Assembly (NCBI RefSeq): GCF_013366375.1
Contig: NZ_JABWMJ010000009.1
Span: 1 to 64,000, forward strand
Source: Rhizobacter koreensis
GTDB taxonomy: Bacteria; Pseudomonadota; Gammaproteobacteria; Burkholderiales; Burkholderiaceae_C
Reading direction: 5' to 3'
DNA: 64,000 nt
Part shown: in pieces, positions 52,001 through 59,538 of the stretch
Layout: each line of letters starts with the position of its first letter
Position numbering within the stretch: position 1 is the stretch's first letter
Translations under genes and position numbers: made by a program
Notes under the pieces: generated by a model
Told to the model about the DNA's origin: nothing
The model's database searches: none
The model's input: only the letters and a program-made list of their open reading frames with translations

Positions 52001-52497
52001 AGAACGGACGCGAGCCCGACCTGCTGGCGCCACTGTCGGCGACCACCGAGATCAACCTGCACGCGCCGGCGCTGCTGCCCACGTCGTATTGCGGCGACGT
52101 CCACATCCGCCTGTCGCTCTATAAGCGGCTCGCCAGCGCTAGCAAGGCCGAGCAGATCGACGCCATCCTCGAGGAGGTGACCGACCGCTTCGGCAAGCTC
52201 CCGGTGCAGGGCCAGACCCTCTTCGACGTGCACCGCCTGCGCGTGCTCGCCGAGAGCTACGGCGTGACCAAGATCGACGCCGGCGACAAGCAGATGCTGA
52301 TCACGTTCCGGCCGAATCCGCCGTTCGAGGCGATCCGCATCATCCAGCTGGTGCAGAAGCACCGCGACATCAAGCTCGCGGGCAACGAGAAGCTGCGCAT
52401 CGAACGCAATGCGCCGGAGGCCCGCGACCGCGCGCAGATCGTGCGCGACGTGCTGCGCGCGCTCGGCACGCCGACTCGGGCCGCGGCGGTGGTCTGA
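49021..52497 (+). CDS. mfd: Transcription-repair coupling factor
   Basis: This protein of about 1158 residues removes RNA polymerase stalled at DNA lesions and recruits UvrA. The UvrB-homology module lies at the N-terminus (FPDWETLPYDTFSPHQD, GEYAVRGGLIDLFP). The RNAP-interacting domain is at about 480-560 (DPVVHVNHGIGRYVGL), and the helicase core starts at about 630 (Walker A CGDVGFGKTEVALRAAF, DEEH box LLIIDEEHRFGVRHKE, TLTATPIPRTL). RGRVGRSHHQAYAYLL is motif VI, and a TRCF C-terminal domain closes the protein. I use the ATG at 49021; a TTG four codons earlier is possible. The gene ends at a hairpin terminator near 52608. Confidence 0.96.
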   Translation: MQLPSLSPGKRFTLPRPVGSADALLLARAAERNAAAGQITAIVTAEPADTQRLEDELAFFAPKLRIAVFPDWETLPYDTFSPHQDLISERLATLWRIRQRDVDVVLLPASTALVRLAPPSFLAAYTFHFKTKQKLDEAALKSQLTLAGYSHVSQVVSPGEYAVRGGLIDLFPMGSAVPYRVDLFGDEVDSIRTFDPDTQRSLYPVPEVRLLPGREFPMDEDARAAFRARWRERIEGDPTKVRIYKDVGTGIATAGIEYYLPLFFDETATIFDYLPDDAGLALHGEVDDALKRFWADTRERHRFLQHDPERPLLPPDALFLSPEAFFTLAGTHAVLSVRGAGETPWAARLPDVSVTRGAPEPLERLQDHLARTPNRVLIVAESDGRRESLLELLRDSRIEPPIVESLADFEASDERFAIAVAPLAEGFVWRREVADAPIGQASAAIEFVTETELFATPPTTRRRRRQEATSDVNALIKDLSELKVGDPVVHVNHGIGRYVGLVSIELDPGAGPSEFLHLEYADKATLYVPVAQLHLIARYTGVSPEEAPLHKLGSGQWDKARRKAAEQVRDTAAELLNLYARRAAREGHAFRFQPHEYEAFAASFGFEETPDQHAAIHAVIQDMVSPRPMDRLVCGDVGFGKTEVALRAAFVAVTAGKQVAILAPTTLLAEQHYQNIADRFGKWPVKVAELSRFRSPKEVKAALEGIADGTVDIVVGTHKLLSPDIRFKRLGLLIIDEEHRFGVRHKEAIKSMRAEVDVLTLTATPIPRTLGMALEGLRDLSVIATAPQRRLAIKTFVRNESSGTIREAVLRELKRGGQVYFLHNDVQTIEHRRETLQALVPEARIAVAHGQMPERELERVMRDFVAQRHNVLLCSTIIETGIDVASANTIVIARADKFGLAQLHQLRGRVGRSHHQAYAYLLVPDVEGLTKQAAQRLDAIQQMEELGSGFYLAMHDLEIRGAGEVLGDNQSGNMLEVGFQLYNDMLAEAVRSLKNGREPDLLAPLSATTEINLHAPALLPTSYCGDVHIRLSLYKRLASASKAEQIDAILEEVTDRFGKLPVQGQTLFDVHRLRVLAESYGVTKIDAGDKQMLITFRPNPPFEAIRIIQLVQKHRDIKLAGNEKLRIERNAPEARDRAQIVRDVLRALGTPTRAAAVV

Positions 52498-52607
52498 CCA
52501 GGCGCGGAGCCGGCAGCGCCGCTCACCCGGCCTTCTTCGGCCGCGCCAGTCTCGGGCCAATAGCCTTATCGTCGCGCGGTCGTTCATCATGCGGCATGGT
52601 TCGACCG

Positions 52608-52634
52608 GCCGGCACCAGGTGCCGGCGGCTTTTC
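52608..52634 (+). terminator. Intrinsic terminator after mfd
   Basis: GCCGGCAC (52608-52615) pairs perfectly with GTGCCGGC (52619-52626) around CAG, followed by GGCTTTTCC. It lies 110 bases past mfd and before the likely start of the glycosidase gene, so it would separate the two transcripts. Confidence 0.6.
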
Positions 52635-52658
52635 CTGGCTCGCGCAAAGGACCTCGTC

Positions 52659-53969
52659 TTGATCCCACCGTTCATGTTCGCGACCGGCATCGAGAACAGC
52701 TATCCGACGATCCAGGGTGGGCGGGTACGGGTCGACGAGATGGCCAAGTGCCGGCACTACGAGAAATGGCGCACCGACTTCGACCTCGTCGAGGAGCTCG
52801 GACTGCACGTGCTGCGGTACGGGCCGCCGCTGCACCGCACCTGGCTCGGCCCGAACCGCTACGACTGGTCGTTCGCCGACACGACCTTCGGCGATCTCGA
52901 GAAGCGTGACGTCACGCCGATCGTCGACCTCTGCCACTTCGGCCTGCCCGACTGGCTCGGCAACTTCCAGAACCCCGACTTCCCGATCCTCTTTGCCGAT
53001 TACGCGCGCGACTTCGCGAAGCGGTTCCCGTGGGTGCAGCTCTACACCCCCGTCAACGAGATGTTCATCACGGCCAACTTCTCGGCCGGCCTCGGCTGGT
53101 GGAACGAGCAGCTGGCGAGCGACAAGGCGTTCGTGACCGCGCTCAAGCACGTCGTGAAGGCCAACGTGCTGGCGATGAAGGCGATCCTCAAGCTGCGGCC
53201 CGACGCGATCTTCGTGCAGAGCGAGTCGACCGAGTACTTCCACGCCGACAGCCCGGCCGCGATCAAGCCGGCCGAGATCGCCAATTCGCGGCGCTTCCTG
53301 TCGCTCGACCTGAACTACGGGCGGCGGGTCGACTCGGAGATGTACGAGTACCTCATGGACAGCGGGATGACGCGCGAGGAGTACCACTTCTTCCTCGGCA
53401 ACAGCCTGAAGCAGCACTGCATCATGGGGAACGACTACTACGTGACCAACGAGCACCGGGTGTTCGCCGACGGTCGCGTGATTCCCGCCGGCGAGGTGTT
53501 CGGCTACGACGAGATCACCTGGCAGTACTACGGCCGCTACCGGCTGCCGGTGATGCACACCGAGACCAACTTCGCGCAGGGTCCGAACGGCGACGAGGCG
53601 GTGTTCTGGCTGTGGAAGCAGTGGGCCAACGTGCTCCGCGTGCGCAACGACGGCATTCCGATCGTCGGCTTCACCTGGTATTCGCTGACCGACCAGGTCG
53701 ACTGGGACACCGCGCTGCGCGAGGACAACGGGCGCGTCAACGCGCTCGGCCTGTTCGATCTCGACCGCAACATCCGACCGGTCGGCGAGGCCTACCGCAA
53801 GATCGTGCGCGAGTGGAACGACGTGCTGCCGACGCAGAGCGTGTGCCTGCGAGTGCCGGTGTTCCCGCCGAGTCAGACCGAGCTCGCGCTGCGCCAGCGC
53901 TGGCGCCCGGGCTCGCACGGAGCGCGCGTCGAGCCGACCGCGCCCGCCAACGCGGAGGCCGGCCACTGA
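52659..53969 (+). CDS. Glycoside hydrolase family 1-like glycosidase
   Basis: This glycosidase of about 436 residues has a (beta/alpha)8 barrel. The acid/base Glu is in YTPVNEMFITANF and the nucleophile Glu in MHTETNFAQGPNG; the GH1 form of the latter is TENG. Other retained GH1-like segments are FATGIENSYPTIQGG and CHFGLPDWLGNFQNPDF. I chose the TTG at 52659 because it lies after the mfd terminator, with AAAGGA upstream; the ATG at 52674 is the alternative. There is no signal peptide, so it acts on imported sugar. It precedes an SDR, dgoK, dgoA and an SMP-30 lactonase gene, suggesting release and oxidation of galactose or a related hexose. Confidence 0.83.
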   Translation: MIPPFMFATGIENSYPTIQGGRVRVDEMAKCRHYEKWRTDFDLVEELGLHVLRYGPPLHRTWLGPNRYDWSFADTTFGDLEKRDVTPIVDLCHFGLPDWLGNFQNPDFPILFADYARDFAKRFPWVQLYTPVNEMFITANFSAGLGWWNEQLASDKAFVTALKHVVKANVLAMKAILKLRPDAIFVQSESTEYFHADSPAAIKPAEIANSRRFLSLDLNYGRRVDSEMYEYLMDSGMTREEYHFFLGNSLKQHCIMGNDYYVTNEHRVFADGRVIPAGEVFGYDEITWQYYGRYRLPVMHTETNFAQGPNGDEAVFWLWKQWANVLRVRNDGIPIVGFTWYSLTDQVDWDTALREDNGRVNALGLFDLDRNIRPVGEAYRKIVREWNDVLPTQSVCLRVPVFPPSQTELALRQRWRPGSHGARVEPTAPANAEAGH

Positions 53970-53995
53970 CCCGGCCGGACACGACGGGAGACGAC

Positions 53996-54733
53996 ATGCG
54001 ATTCGACGGCAAGGTGGCGATCGTCACCGGCGGGGCGAGCGGCATCGGCCTCGCGACCACGGAACGGCTGGCGCGCGAGGGCGCCCACGTCGTCATCGCC
54101 GACCACAAGCTCGAGCGCGCGCAGAGCGTCGTCGATCGCCTGCGCGAGGGCGGACGGCCCGAAGCGCTGGCAGCAGCGTGCGACGTCGGCGCCGAGGCCG
54201 ACGTGGCGAAGGCGGTCGACGCCACGTTCGCGCGTTTCGGCCGCCTCGACGCGGTCGTCAACAACGCCGGCTTGATGATCTTCAAGCCGATCGAGGAACA
54301 CGGCGAGGAAGACCTCCTGCACGTGCTGCGGGTCGACTTCCTCGGCGCGTTCTGGTTCACCAAGCACGCCTTCCTGCGCTGCGCGCCCGGCGCGGCGATC
54401 GTCAACGTATCGAGCATCCACGCGAGCCAGACGACGCCCCTGGTGGCGGCGTATGCGGCGGCCAAGGCGGCGGTCTGCTCGCTCACGCGCTCGGCGGCGA
54501 TCGAGGGCAAGCCGAAGGGGATCCGTGTCAACGCGATTTTGCCGGGCGCGATCGAGACGCCGATGCTGCGCGAGAACCCGAACGTGAAGTCGGGCGTCGA
54601 GACGATCGACCCGGCCGACGTCGGCGCACCGGAGGACGTCGCGACGGCGATCGCCTATCTCGCATCCGACGACGCCCGGTTCGTGACCGGTGCCGAGCTG
54701 CGCGTCGACGGCGGCCGGCTGGCTCGGCTGTGA
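53996..54733 (+). CDS. Classical SDR, candidate sugar (galactose) 1-dehydrogenase
   Basis: This 245-residue short-chain dehydrogenase has an intact active site: TGGASGIGLAT cofactor loop, NNAG strand, Ser in VNVSSIHAS and YAAAKAAV for the catalytic Tyr and Lys. AlaAspHis after the second strand (VVIADHK) favours NAD. GGGAGACGAC precedes the ATG. It lies 26 bases after the glycosidase gene. In an operon with dgoK, dgoA and a lactonase, oxidation of a sugar to its lactone is the simplest role. Galactose is suggested by the dgo genes but is not proven. Confidence 0.85.
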   Translation: MRFDGKVAIVTGGASGIGLATTERLAREGAHVVIADHKLERAQSVVDRLREGGRPEALAAACDVGAEADVAKAVDATFARFGRLDAVVNNAGLMIFKPIEEHGEEDLLHVLRVDFLGAFWFTKHAFLRCAPGAAIVNVSSIHASQTTPLVAAYAAAKAAVCSLTRSAAIEGKPKGIRVNAILPGAIETPMLRENPNVKSGVETIDPADVGAPEDVATAIAYLASDDARFVTGAELRVDGGRLARL

Positions 54734-54746
54734 ACATGCACGCGAC

Positions 54747-55667
54747 ATGAGCCGCCTGCTCGCGATCGACTGGGGCAGTTCGTCGCTGCGTGGCGCGCTG
54801 ATCGACGACGCCGGTGCGGTGCTCGAGCAGCGCAGCGCGCCCAAGGGCATGCTGACGGTCGATGCCGGCGGCTTCGATGGCGTGTTCGAGGCCACCTTCG
54901 GCGACTGGATGGACGTTCCGGGCACGCGCTGCCTGATGGCCGGCATGGTCGGCAGCCGCCAGGGCTGGGTCGAGGCGCCCTACCGCCCCTGCCCCGCCGG
55001 GCTCGACGACTATGCGGGCAGCCTGCAGCGCGTCGGCGATCGCTCGAGTCGCGGCCGCGACATCGCGATCGTCCCCGGCGCGACCTGCGAGCACGACGGC
55101 ATGCCCGACGTGATGCGCGGCGAGGAGATCAAGATCGTCGGCGTGCTCGACCTGCTCGGCACCGGCGACGCGCGCATCGTCTCGCCCGGCACCCACAGCA
55201 AGTGGTGCCGCGTCGAAGGCGGTCGCTTGATAGCGTTCTCGACCGCCATGAGCGGCGAGTTCTACGCGCTGCTGAGCCGTCATTCGATCCTCGCGCACAG
55301 CGTGTCGGACGACGCTGACGACGCTCTCGACGAAGCGGCGTTCGACAGCGGCGTCGAGCGCGCCTTCGCCGGCCGCGGTCTGCTGCAGAACGCGTTCAGC
55401 GTGCGCACCTTCGCCCTCTTCGAGCGCATGCCGGCGGCGGCGCGGGCGAGCTATCTTTCCGGACTGGTGATCGGCGAGGAGCTGCGCGGGCGCGATCTCG
55501 AGGGCACCGGCGCGGTGGCGCTGGTGGGAGCCGACGCGCTCACCGCGCGCTTCGCGCGGGCGCTGGCGAGCCGCGGCGTCGTCAGCCGCAGCTTCGGCGA
55601 CGAGGCCGCCTGGCGCGGGCTCTGGTGCATCGATCGGCGCCGCTGCGAACTGGAGGGCACGCGATGA
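54747..55667 (+). CDS. dgoK: 2-dehydro-3-deoxygalactonokinase
   Basis: This 306-residue sugar-acid kinase phosphorylates 2-dehydro-3-deoxygalactonate on C6 with ATP. The N-terminal phosphate loop is LLAIDWGSSSLRGALID. LMAGMVGSRQGWVEAPYRPCP is the family signature, followed by GEEIKIVGVLDLLG and VSPGTHSKWCRVEGGRL. The ATG at 54747 lies 13 bases after the SDR stop. Its TGA overlaps the dgoA start (ATGA). Complete length and motifs. It acts between the galactonate dehydratase, not found in this window, and the aldolase. Confidence 0.92.
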   Translation: MSRLLAIDWGSSSLRGALIDDAGAVLEQRSAPKGMLTVDAGGFDGVFEATFGDWMDVPGTRCLMAGMVGSRQGWVEAPYRPCPAGLDDYAGSLQRVGDRSSRGRDIAIVPGATCEHDGMPDVMRGEEIKIVGVLDLLGTGDARIVSPGTHSKWCRVEGGRLIAFSTAMSGEFYALLSRHSILAHSVSDDADDALDEAAFDSGVERAFAGRGLLQNAFSVRTFALFERMPAAARASYLSGLVIGEELRGRDLEGTGAVALVGADALTARFARALASRGVVSRSFGDEAAWRGLWCIDRRRCELEGTR

Positions 55668-56305
55668 GCGAACCTGCACCGCTCGACCGCTTCCGGCAGC
55701 TCATGGCCGAGCTGCCGCTCGTGGCCATCCTGCGCGGCATCCGGCCGAGCGAGGCGCGCGCGGTCGGCGCGGCGCTCGTCGGTGCCGGCTGGCGACTCAT
55801 CGAGGTGCCGCTCAACTCGCCCGAGCCGCTCGCGAGCATCGAGGCGCTGGTCGCCGCGCACCCCGACGCGCTGATCGGAGCCGGCACGGTGCTCACGCCG
55901 GCTGCGGTGCGCGACGTGCACGCGGCCGGCGCCCGTCTCGTCGTCTCCCCAAATCTCGACCTCGCGGTGCTGCGCCAGGCGGTCGACCTCGGGATGGTCG
56001 CGCTGCCGGGCGTGCTCTCCGCGAGCGAGGCATTCAGCGCGCTCGGCGGCGGCGCTGCCGGCATCAAGCTGTTCCCCGCCGAGATGATCCCGCCTGCGGC
56101 GGTGAAGGCGCTGCGCGCGGTGCTCGACCCCGAGGCCTTGCTGCTGCCGGTCGGCGGCATCAGCCTCGACAACCTCGCCGCCTACCGCGCCGCCGGCGCC
56201 AGCGGCTTCGGCGTCGGCTCGAGCCTCTACAGCCCGGGAACGAGCGCCGGGCAGGTCGCCGAGCGCGCCGCGCGCTGGCGCACCGCGTTCGGAGCCACGC
56301 CATGA
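55664..56305 (+). CDS. dgoA: 2-dehydro-3-deoxy-6-phosphogalactonate aldolase
   Basis: This 213-residue class I aldolase of the KDPG/KDPGal type cleaves its substrate to pyruvate and glyceraldehyde 3-phosphate. The N-terminus has LPLVAILRGIRPSEA, with the catalytic Glu in WRLIEVPLNSPEPL. GAGTVLTPAAV follows, then the Schiff-base Lys in GGAAGIKLFPAEMIPP. LLPVGGISLDNLAAYRAAGA is the phosphate-binding part. The start overlaps the dgoK stop by four bases. KDPGal rather than KDPG specificity is inferred from the dgoK neighbour. Confidence 0.92.
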   Translation: MSEPAPLDRFRQLMAELPLVAILRGIRPSEARAVGAALVGAGWRLIEVPLNSPEPLASIEALVAAHPDALIGAGTVLTPAAVRDVHAAGARLVVSPNLDLAVLRQAVDLGMVALPGVLSASEAFSALGGGAAGIKLFPAEMIPPAAVKALRAVLDPEALLLPVGGISLDNLAAYRAAGASGFGVGSSLYSPGTSAGQVAERAARWRTAFGATP

Positions 56306-56315
56306 GGCCGCTGCG

Positions 56316-57197
56316 ATGACGGTCGAGCTCGTCGTCGATGCACGCGCCCGCCTGGGCGAATGCCCGCTCTGGTGCGAGCGCACGCAGAGCCTGTTCTGGA
56401 CCGACATCCAGAACTCGCAGCTCAGCCGCTGGCGCTCGGCCGATGGTTCCACGACGCGCTGGGCCATGCGCGAGCGCCTGGGCAGCTTCGCGCTCTGCGA
56501 AGAGTCGTCGCACCTGCTGCTCGGCCTCGCGTCGGGCATCGCGCTGTTCGACGTCGACCAGGCGGCGACCGGCGACCTCGTCGCGGTCGACGCCGAGCAG
56601 CCCTCGACGCGCATCAACGACGGCCGCTGCGACGCGCAGGGCCGCTTCGTGTTCGGCATGTTCAACCACGCGCCCGAGCCGATCGGCCACTTCTACCGCG
56701 TCGACGCCGACCTGAACGTCGAGCGACTCGCGCTGCCTCGCGTCTCGGTCGCCAACAGCCTGGCGTTCAGCCCGGACGGCATGACGCTCTACTTCACGGA
56801 CTCGCCGACGCGCACGATCTGGCGCGCCGACTACCACGCGGACGGCCGGATCGGCACACCCGAACGCTTCGTCGAGGTGCCCGACGGCGAAGGCCACCCC
56901 GACGGCGCCGCGGTCGACGCCGACGGCGGCCTCTGGAGCGCGCGCTGGGACGGCGCCTGCATCGTGCGCCACGACGCCGACGGCCACGAGACCGACCGCA
57001 TCGCGCTGCCGGTGACGCGGCCGACCTGCGTTGCGTTCGGTGGTCCGAACCTCGACCGGCTCTTCATCACCAGCGCACGCGGCGGGCTCTCGGACGAGGC
57101 GCTCGCGCGCGAGCCGTGGGCCGGCGGCGTGCTCGCGGTCGACGTTCGTCGGCGTGGTCGGCCGGAGCACCGGTTCCGCACCGCGCGCCGCGTCTGA
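56316..57197 (+). CDS. SMP-30/gluconolactonase-family lactonase
   Basis: This 293-residue six-bladed beta-propeller lactonase opens a sugar lactone with a bound divalent metal. The first metal ligand Glu is in ARLGECPLW, the Asn/Asp pair in RINDGRCDAQGRFVFG, another Asn in VANSLAFSPDG and the Asp in HPDGAAVDADGGLW. It follows dgoA by ten bases. In this operon it would hydrolyse the lactone produced by the SDR. L-arabino- and galactonolactonases belong to the same family. Length is normal and no signal peptide is present. Confidence 0.9.
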   Translation: MTVELVVDARARLGECPLWCERTQSLFWTDIQNSQLSRWRSADGSTTRWAMRERLGSFALCEESSHLLLGLASGIALFDVDQAATGDLVAVDAEQPSTRINDGRCDAQGRFVFGMFNHAPEPIGHFYRVDADLNVERLALPRVSVANSLAFSPDGMTLYFTDSPTRTIWRADYHADGRIGTPERFVEVPDGEGHPDGAAVDADGGLWSARWDGACIVRHDADGHETDRIALPVTRPTCVAFGGPNLDRLFITSARGGLSDEALAREPWAGGVLAVDVRRRGRPEHRFRTARRV

Positions 57198-57245
57198 CGC
57201 GCGCCGCCGCACGCGGGCGGCGCGGCTCGCCGACAATCCGGCGCC

Positions 57246-57983
57246 ATGAGCACTCCACCCGCCCAAGAGTACCGGCCCGGCCTCTGGATTCGCGGCATCA
57301 CGCCGCCGCTGCGAATCGCCGACTTCAAGGTCGCAGCGTTCGACATGGACTCGACGCTGATCTCGATCGAGTGCATCGACGAGATCGCCGATGCGGTCGG
57401 CCGCAAGGCCGAGGTCGCGGCGATCACGGAGGCCGCGATGCGCGGCGAGATCGCCGATTTCAAGGAAAGCCTGCGCCGCCGCGTCGCCCTGCTCGAGGGC
57501 GCACCGGCGTCGGCGCTCGAATCGGTCTACGCCGACCGGCTGCTGATCAACCCCGGCGTCGAGGCGTTCCTCGCGGCGTGCCGCAGCGCCGGCATCGTCA
57601 CGCTGCTGGTGTCGGGCGGCTTCACCTTCTTCAGCGACCGCGTGCGCGAGCGCCTGCAGATCGACGAGACGCGCTCGAACGTGCTCGAGGTCGAGAACGG
57701 CATGCTGACCGGTCGCCTCGTGGACCAGCCCTGGGGCGACATCTGCGACGGCGCCGAGAAGCGTCGCGCGCTGCTCGAGACCTGCGAACGCGCCGGCGTG
57801 GCGCCGCGCGAGGCGATCGCGGTCGGCGACGGGGCCAACGATCTGCCGATGATGGAAGCGGCCGGGCTCAGCATCGCCTTCCACGCCAAGCCGAAGGTGC
57901 GCGAGCGCGCGATGGTGTCGATCGAGGACGGCGGCCTCGACCGCGCGCTGCAGCTGTTCGACGACCTGCCCGGCGCGGTCTGA
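57246..57983 (+). CDS. serB: Phosphoserine phosphatase
   Basis: This 245-residue HAD-family phosphatase performs the last step of serine synthesis. The nucleophile motif is AFDMDSTLISIECIDEIAD (DxDxT type). The Ser of motif II is in LLVSGGFTFFSDRV, and motif III/IV is GDGANDLPMMEAAG. There is no ACT domain at the N-terminus, only a short tail, as in other betaproteobacterial SerB proteins. It lies 48 bases after the lactonase gene, but a -10-like GACAAT at 57232 suggests its own promoter. It converges on the MFS gene. Confidence 0.95.
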   Translation: MSTPPAQEYRPGLWIRGITPPLRIADFKVAAFDMDSTLISIECIDEIADAVGRKAEVAAITEAAMRGEIADFKESLRRRVALLEGAPASALESVYADRLLINPGVEAFLAACRSAGIVTLLVSGGFTFFSDRVRERLQIDETRSNVLEVENGMLTGRLVDQPWGDICDGAEKRRALLETCERAGVAPREAIAVGDGANDLPMMEAAGLSIAFHAKPKVRERAMVSIEDGGLDRALQLFDDLPGAV

Positions 57984-58010
57984 CCGACGTCCGCGGCGCG
58001 CGCTGCGTTC

Positions 58011-59249
58011 TCAGGCCGCCGCCGCGCTCAGCGGCGTACGGCGCACGCGCTGGATGTTGAATGCACTCACGATCATCAGCGCCTGCACGATCGCGATGCC
58101 GAGCCAGACGTCCTGCGGGCGGTGCATGTCCATCAGGCGGCCGAACGCCAGCGGCGCGAGCGCCTGGCCGATGTCGAGCCCCGAGTAGACGACGCCGTAC
58201 ACGCGCCCGGTCGCGTTCTCGGGCGACGAGCGCTTGACCAGCAGGTCGCGCGACGGCGACGCGATGCCCATCGCGATGCCCATGCCGGCGAACAGCACCG
58301 GCACCAGCAGCGCGGCGACCGGCGCGAAGCCGAGCGCGAGCGCGAACAGGGCGGCGATGCTGAAGGCGAAGCCCACCACGCGCTCGCAGCGGTCGGGGTT
58401 CGACGCGAGGAAGCCGCCCACCACCATGCCGCTCGCGCTGCCGAGCATGTAGACCGTGAGGCACATCGCGGCGAGCTGCGTCGGCACCGCGTGCAGCTGG
58501 CTCGCCGCCTGGGTCGAGAACGCCTGCATGCCGCTCAGCACGATCGCCGACAGCAGGAAGAACCAGAAGCACATCCAGACCGCCGGAATGGCGAGAAAGC
58601 CGAAGCTGCCGCCGCCGACCGGCACGGCCGCGGCGGCGGGACGTGCCGCGCTCGTCATCTCGAGCGTGAGGTGGCGGCGGAACGCCAGCAGCATGCCCAG
58701 CACCAGGAGCGCGAGCAGGCCGGCGACCACCAGCGCGCTGCGCCAGCCGCTGAGCACCGCGATCGGGACCAGCAGCGCCGGTGCGGCGGCCCAGCCCAGG
58801 CTGCCGCTGATGCCATGCGCGCTGTAGGCATGGCCGAGGCGGGTCGAGTGCACGCGGCGGTTGAGCAGCGAGTAGTCGACCGGGTGGAACACGCCGTTGC
58901 CCACGCCTGCGATCACCGAGAAGACCGCGAGCATCGCGTACGACGTGCTCGACGCGAAACCGAACGCGGCAGCCGCCAGCAGCGCCATCCCGCCGAACAG
59001 CACGGGGCGCGGGCCGAAGCGGTCGACGATGAAGCCGGACAGCGCCTGCACGCCGCACGACACGGCGAAGAAGATCGTCATCAGCAGGCCCAGCTCGGTG
59101 TAGCTGACGCCGAACTCGGTCTTGAGCCAGGGGAACAGCGGGGCGAGCAGCAGCTGGCTGAAGTGACTGATGCAGTGGGCCGTGCTGACGAGGCCGATCA
59201 CGGCAGCGTCCTGGCGGGCCGGCCAGGCCGGCGAGGTGGAAGTCGACAT
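58011..59249 (-). CDS. MFS transporter
   Basis: This 412-residue permease has twelve predicted membrane helices. It starts at the ATG at 59249 (MSTSTSPAWPARQD); the frame is open further upstream but without membrane or family-like sequence. The MFS loop between helices 2 and 3 is GFIVDRFGPRPVLFGG. GVGNGVFHPVDYSLLNRRV in the first half recalls fosmidomycin-resistance-type and similar drug/metabolite transporters. The central loop (TSAARPAAAAVPVGG) separates the two halves. The substrate is not identifiable. It is monocistronic between serB (convergent) and the unknown gene at 59539 (divergent). Confidence 0.87.
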   Translation of the reverse strand: MSTSTSPAWPARQDAAVIGLVSTAHCISHFSQLLLAPLFPWLKTEFGVSYTELGLLMTIFFAVSCGVQALSGFIVDRFGPRPVLFGGMALLAAAAFGFASSTSYAMLAVFSVIAGVGNGVFHPVDYSLLNRRVHSTRLGHAYSAHGISGSLGWAAAPALLVPIAVLSGWRSALVVAGLLALLVLGMLLAFRRHLTLEMTSAARPAAAAVPVGGGSFGFLAIPAVWMCFWFFLLSAIVLSGMQAFSTQAASQLHAVPTQLAAMCLTVYMLGSASGMVVGGFLASNPDRCERVVGFAFSIAALFALALGFAPVAALLVPVLFAGMGIAMGIASPSRDLLVKRSSPENATGRVYGVVYSGLDIGQALAPLAFGRLMDMHRPQDVWLGIAIVQALMIVSAFNIQRVRRTPLSAAAA

Positions 59250-59538
59250 CGGGGCGGGGGCGACGCCGCCAGCGAGCCCCAGCTCGGTGCGACGCTTGCG
59301 CCAGGGTGAAAACGCGGAGGTCGATTCTGCCACCCGGCGCACCGGTCCGGTGTGAGATGGACTCACGCCGGTGGTTCTTTCCGACGCCGGTCTCGAAGCC
59401 TTTGGGAGGCGTTCGACGATGTCGCTCGTGCGGGCGATGGTCCGGCCATGCGACGACGCGCGCGGCGCCTGCCGCCTGCGTACACTTGCGCCGAAACAGG
59501 TGGCCGCTGGGTGCCGTCTCGAGGCTGGAGGAGCCGCC

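Noticed and set aside
48958..52668. Very long open frame (over 1200 codons) on the minus strand opposite mfd
   Set aside because: It mirrors the mfd codons in high-GC DNA, its translation is Arg/Val/Glu/His-rich without any motif, and mfd is unmistakable on the plus strand.
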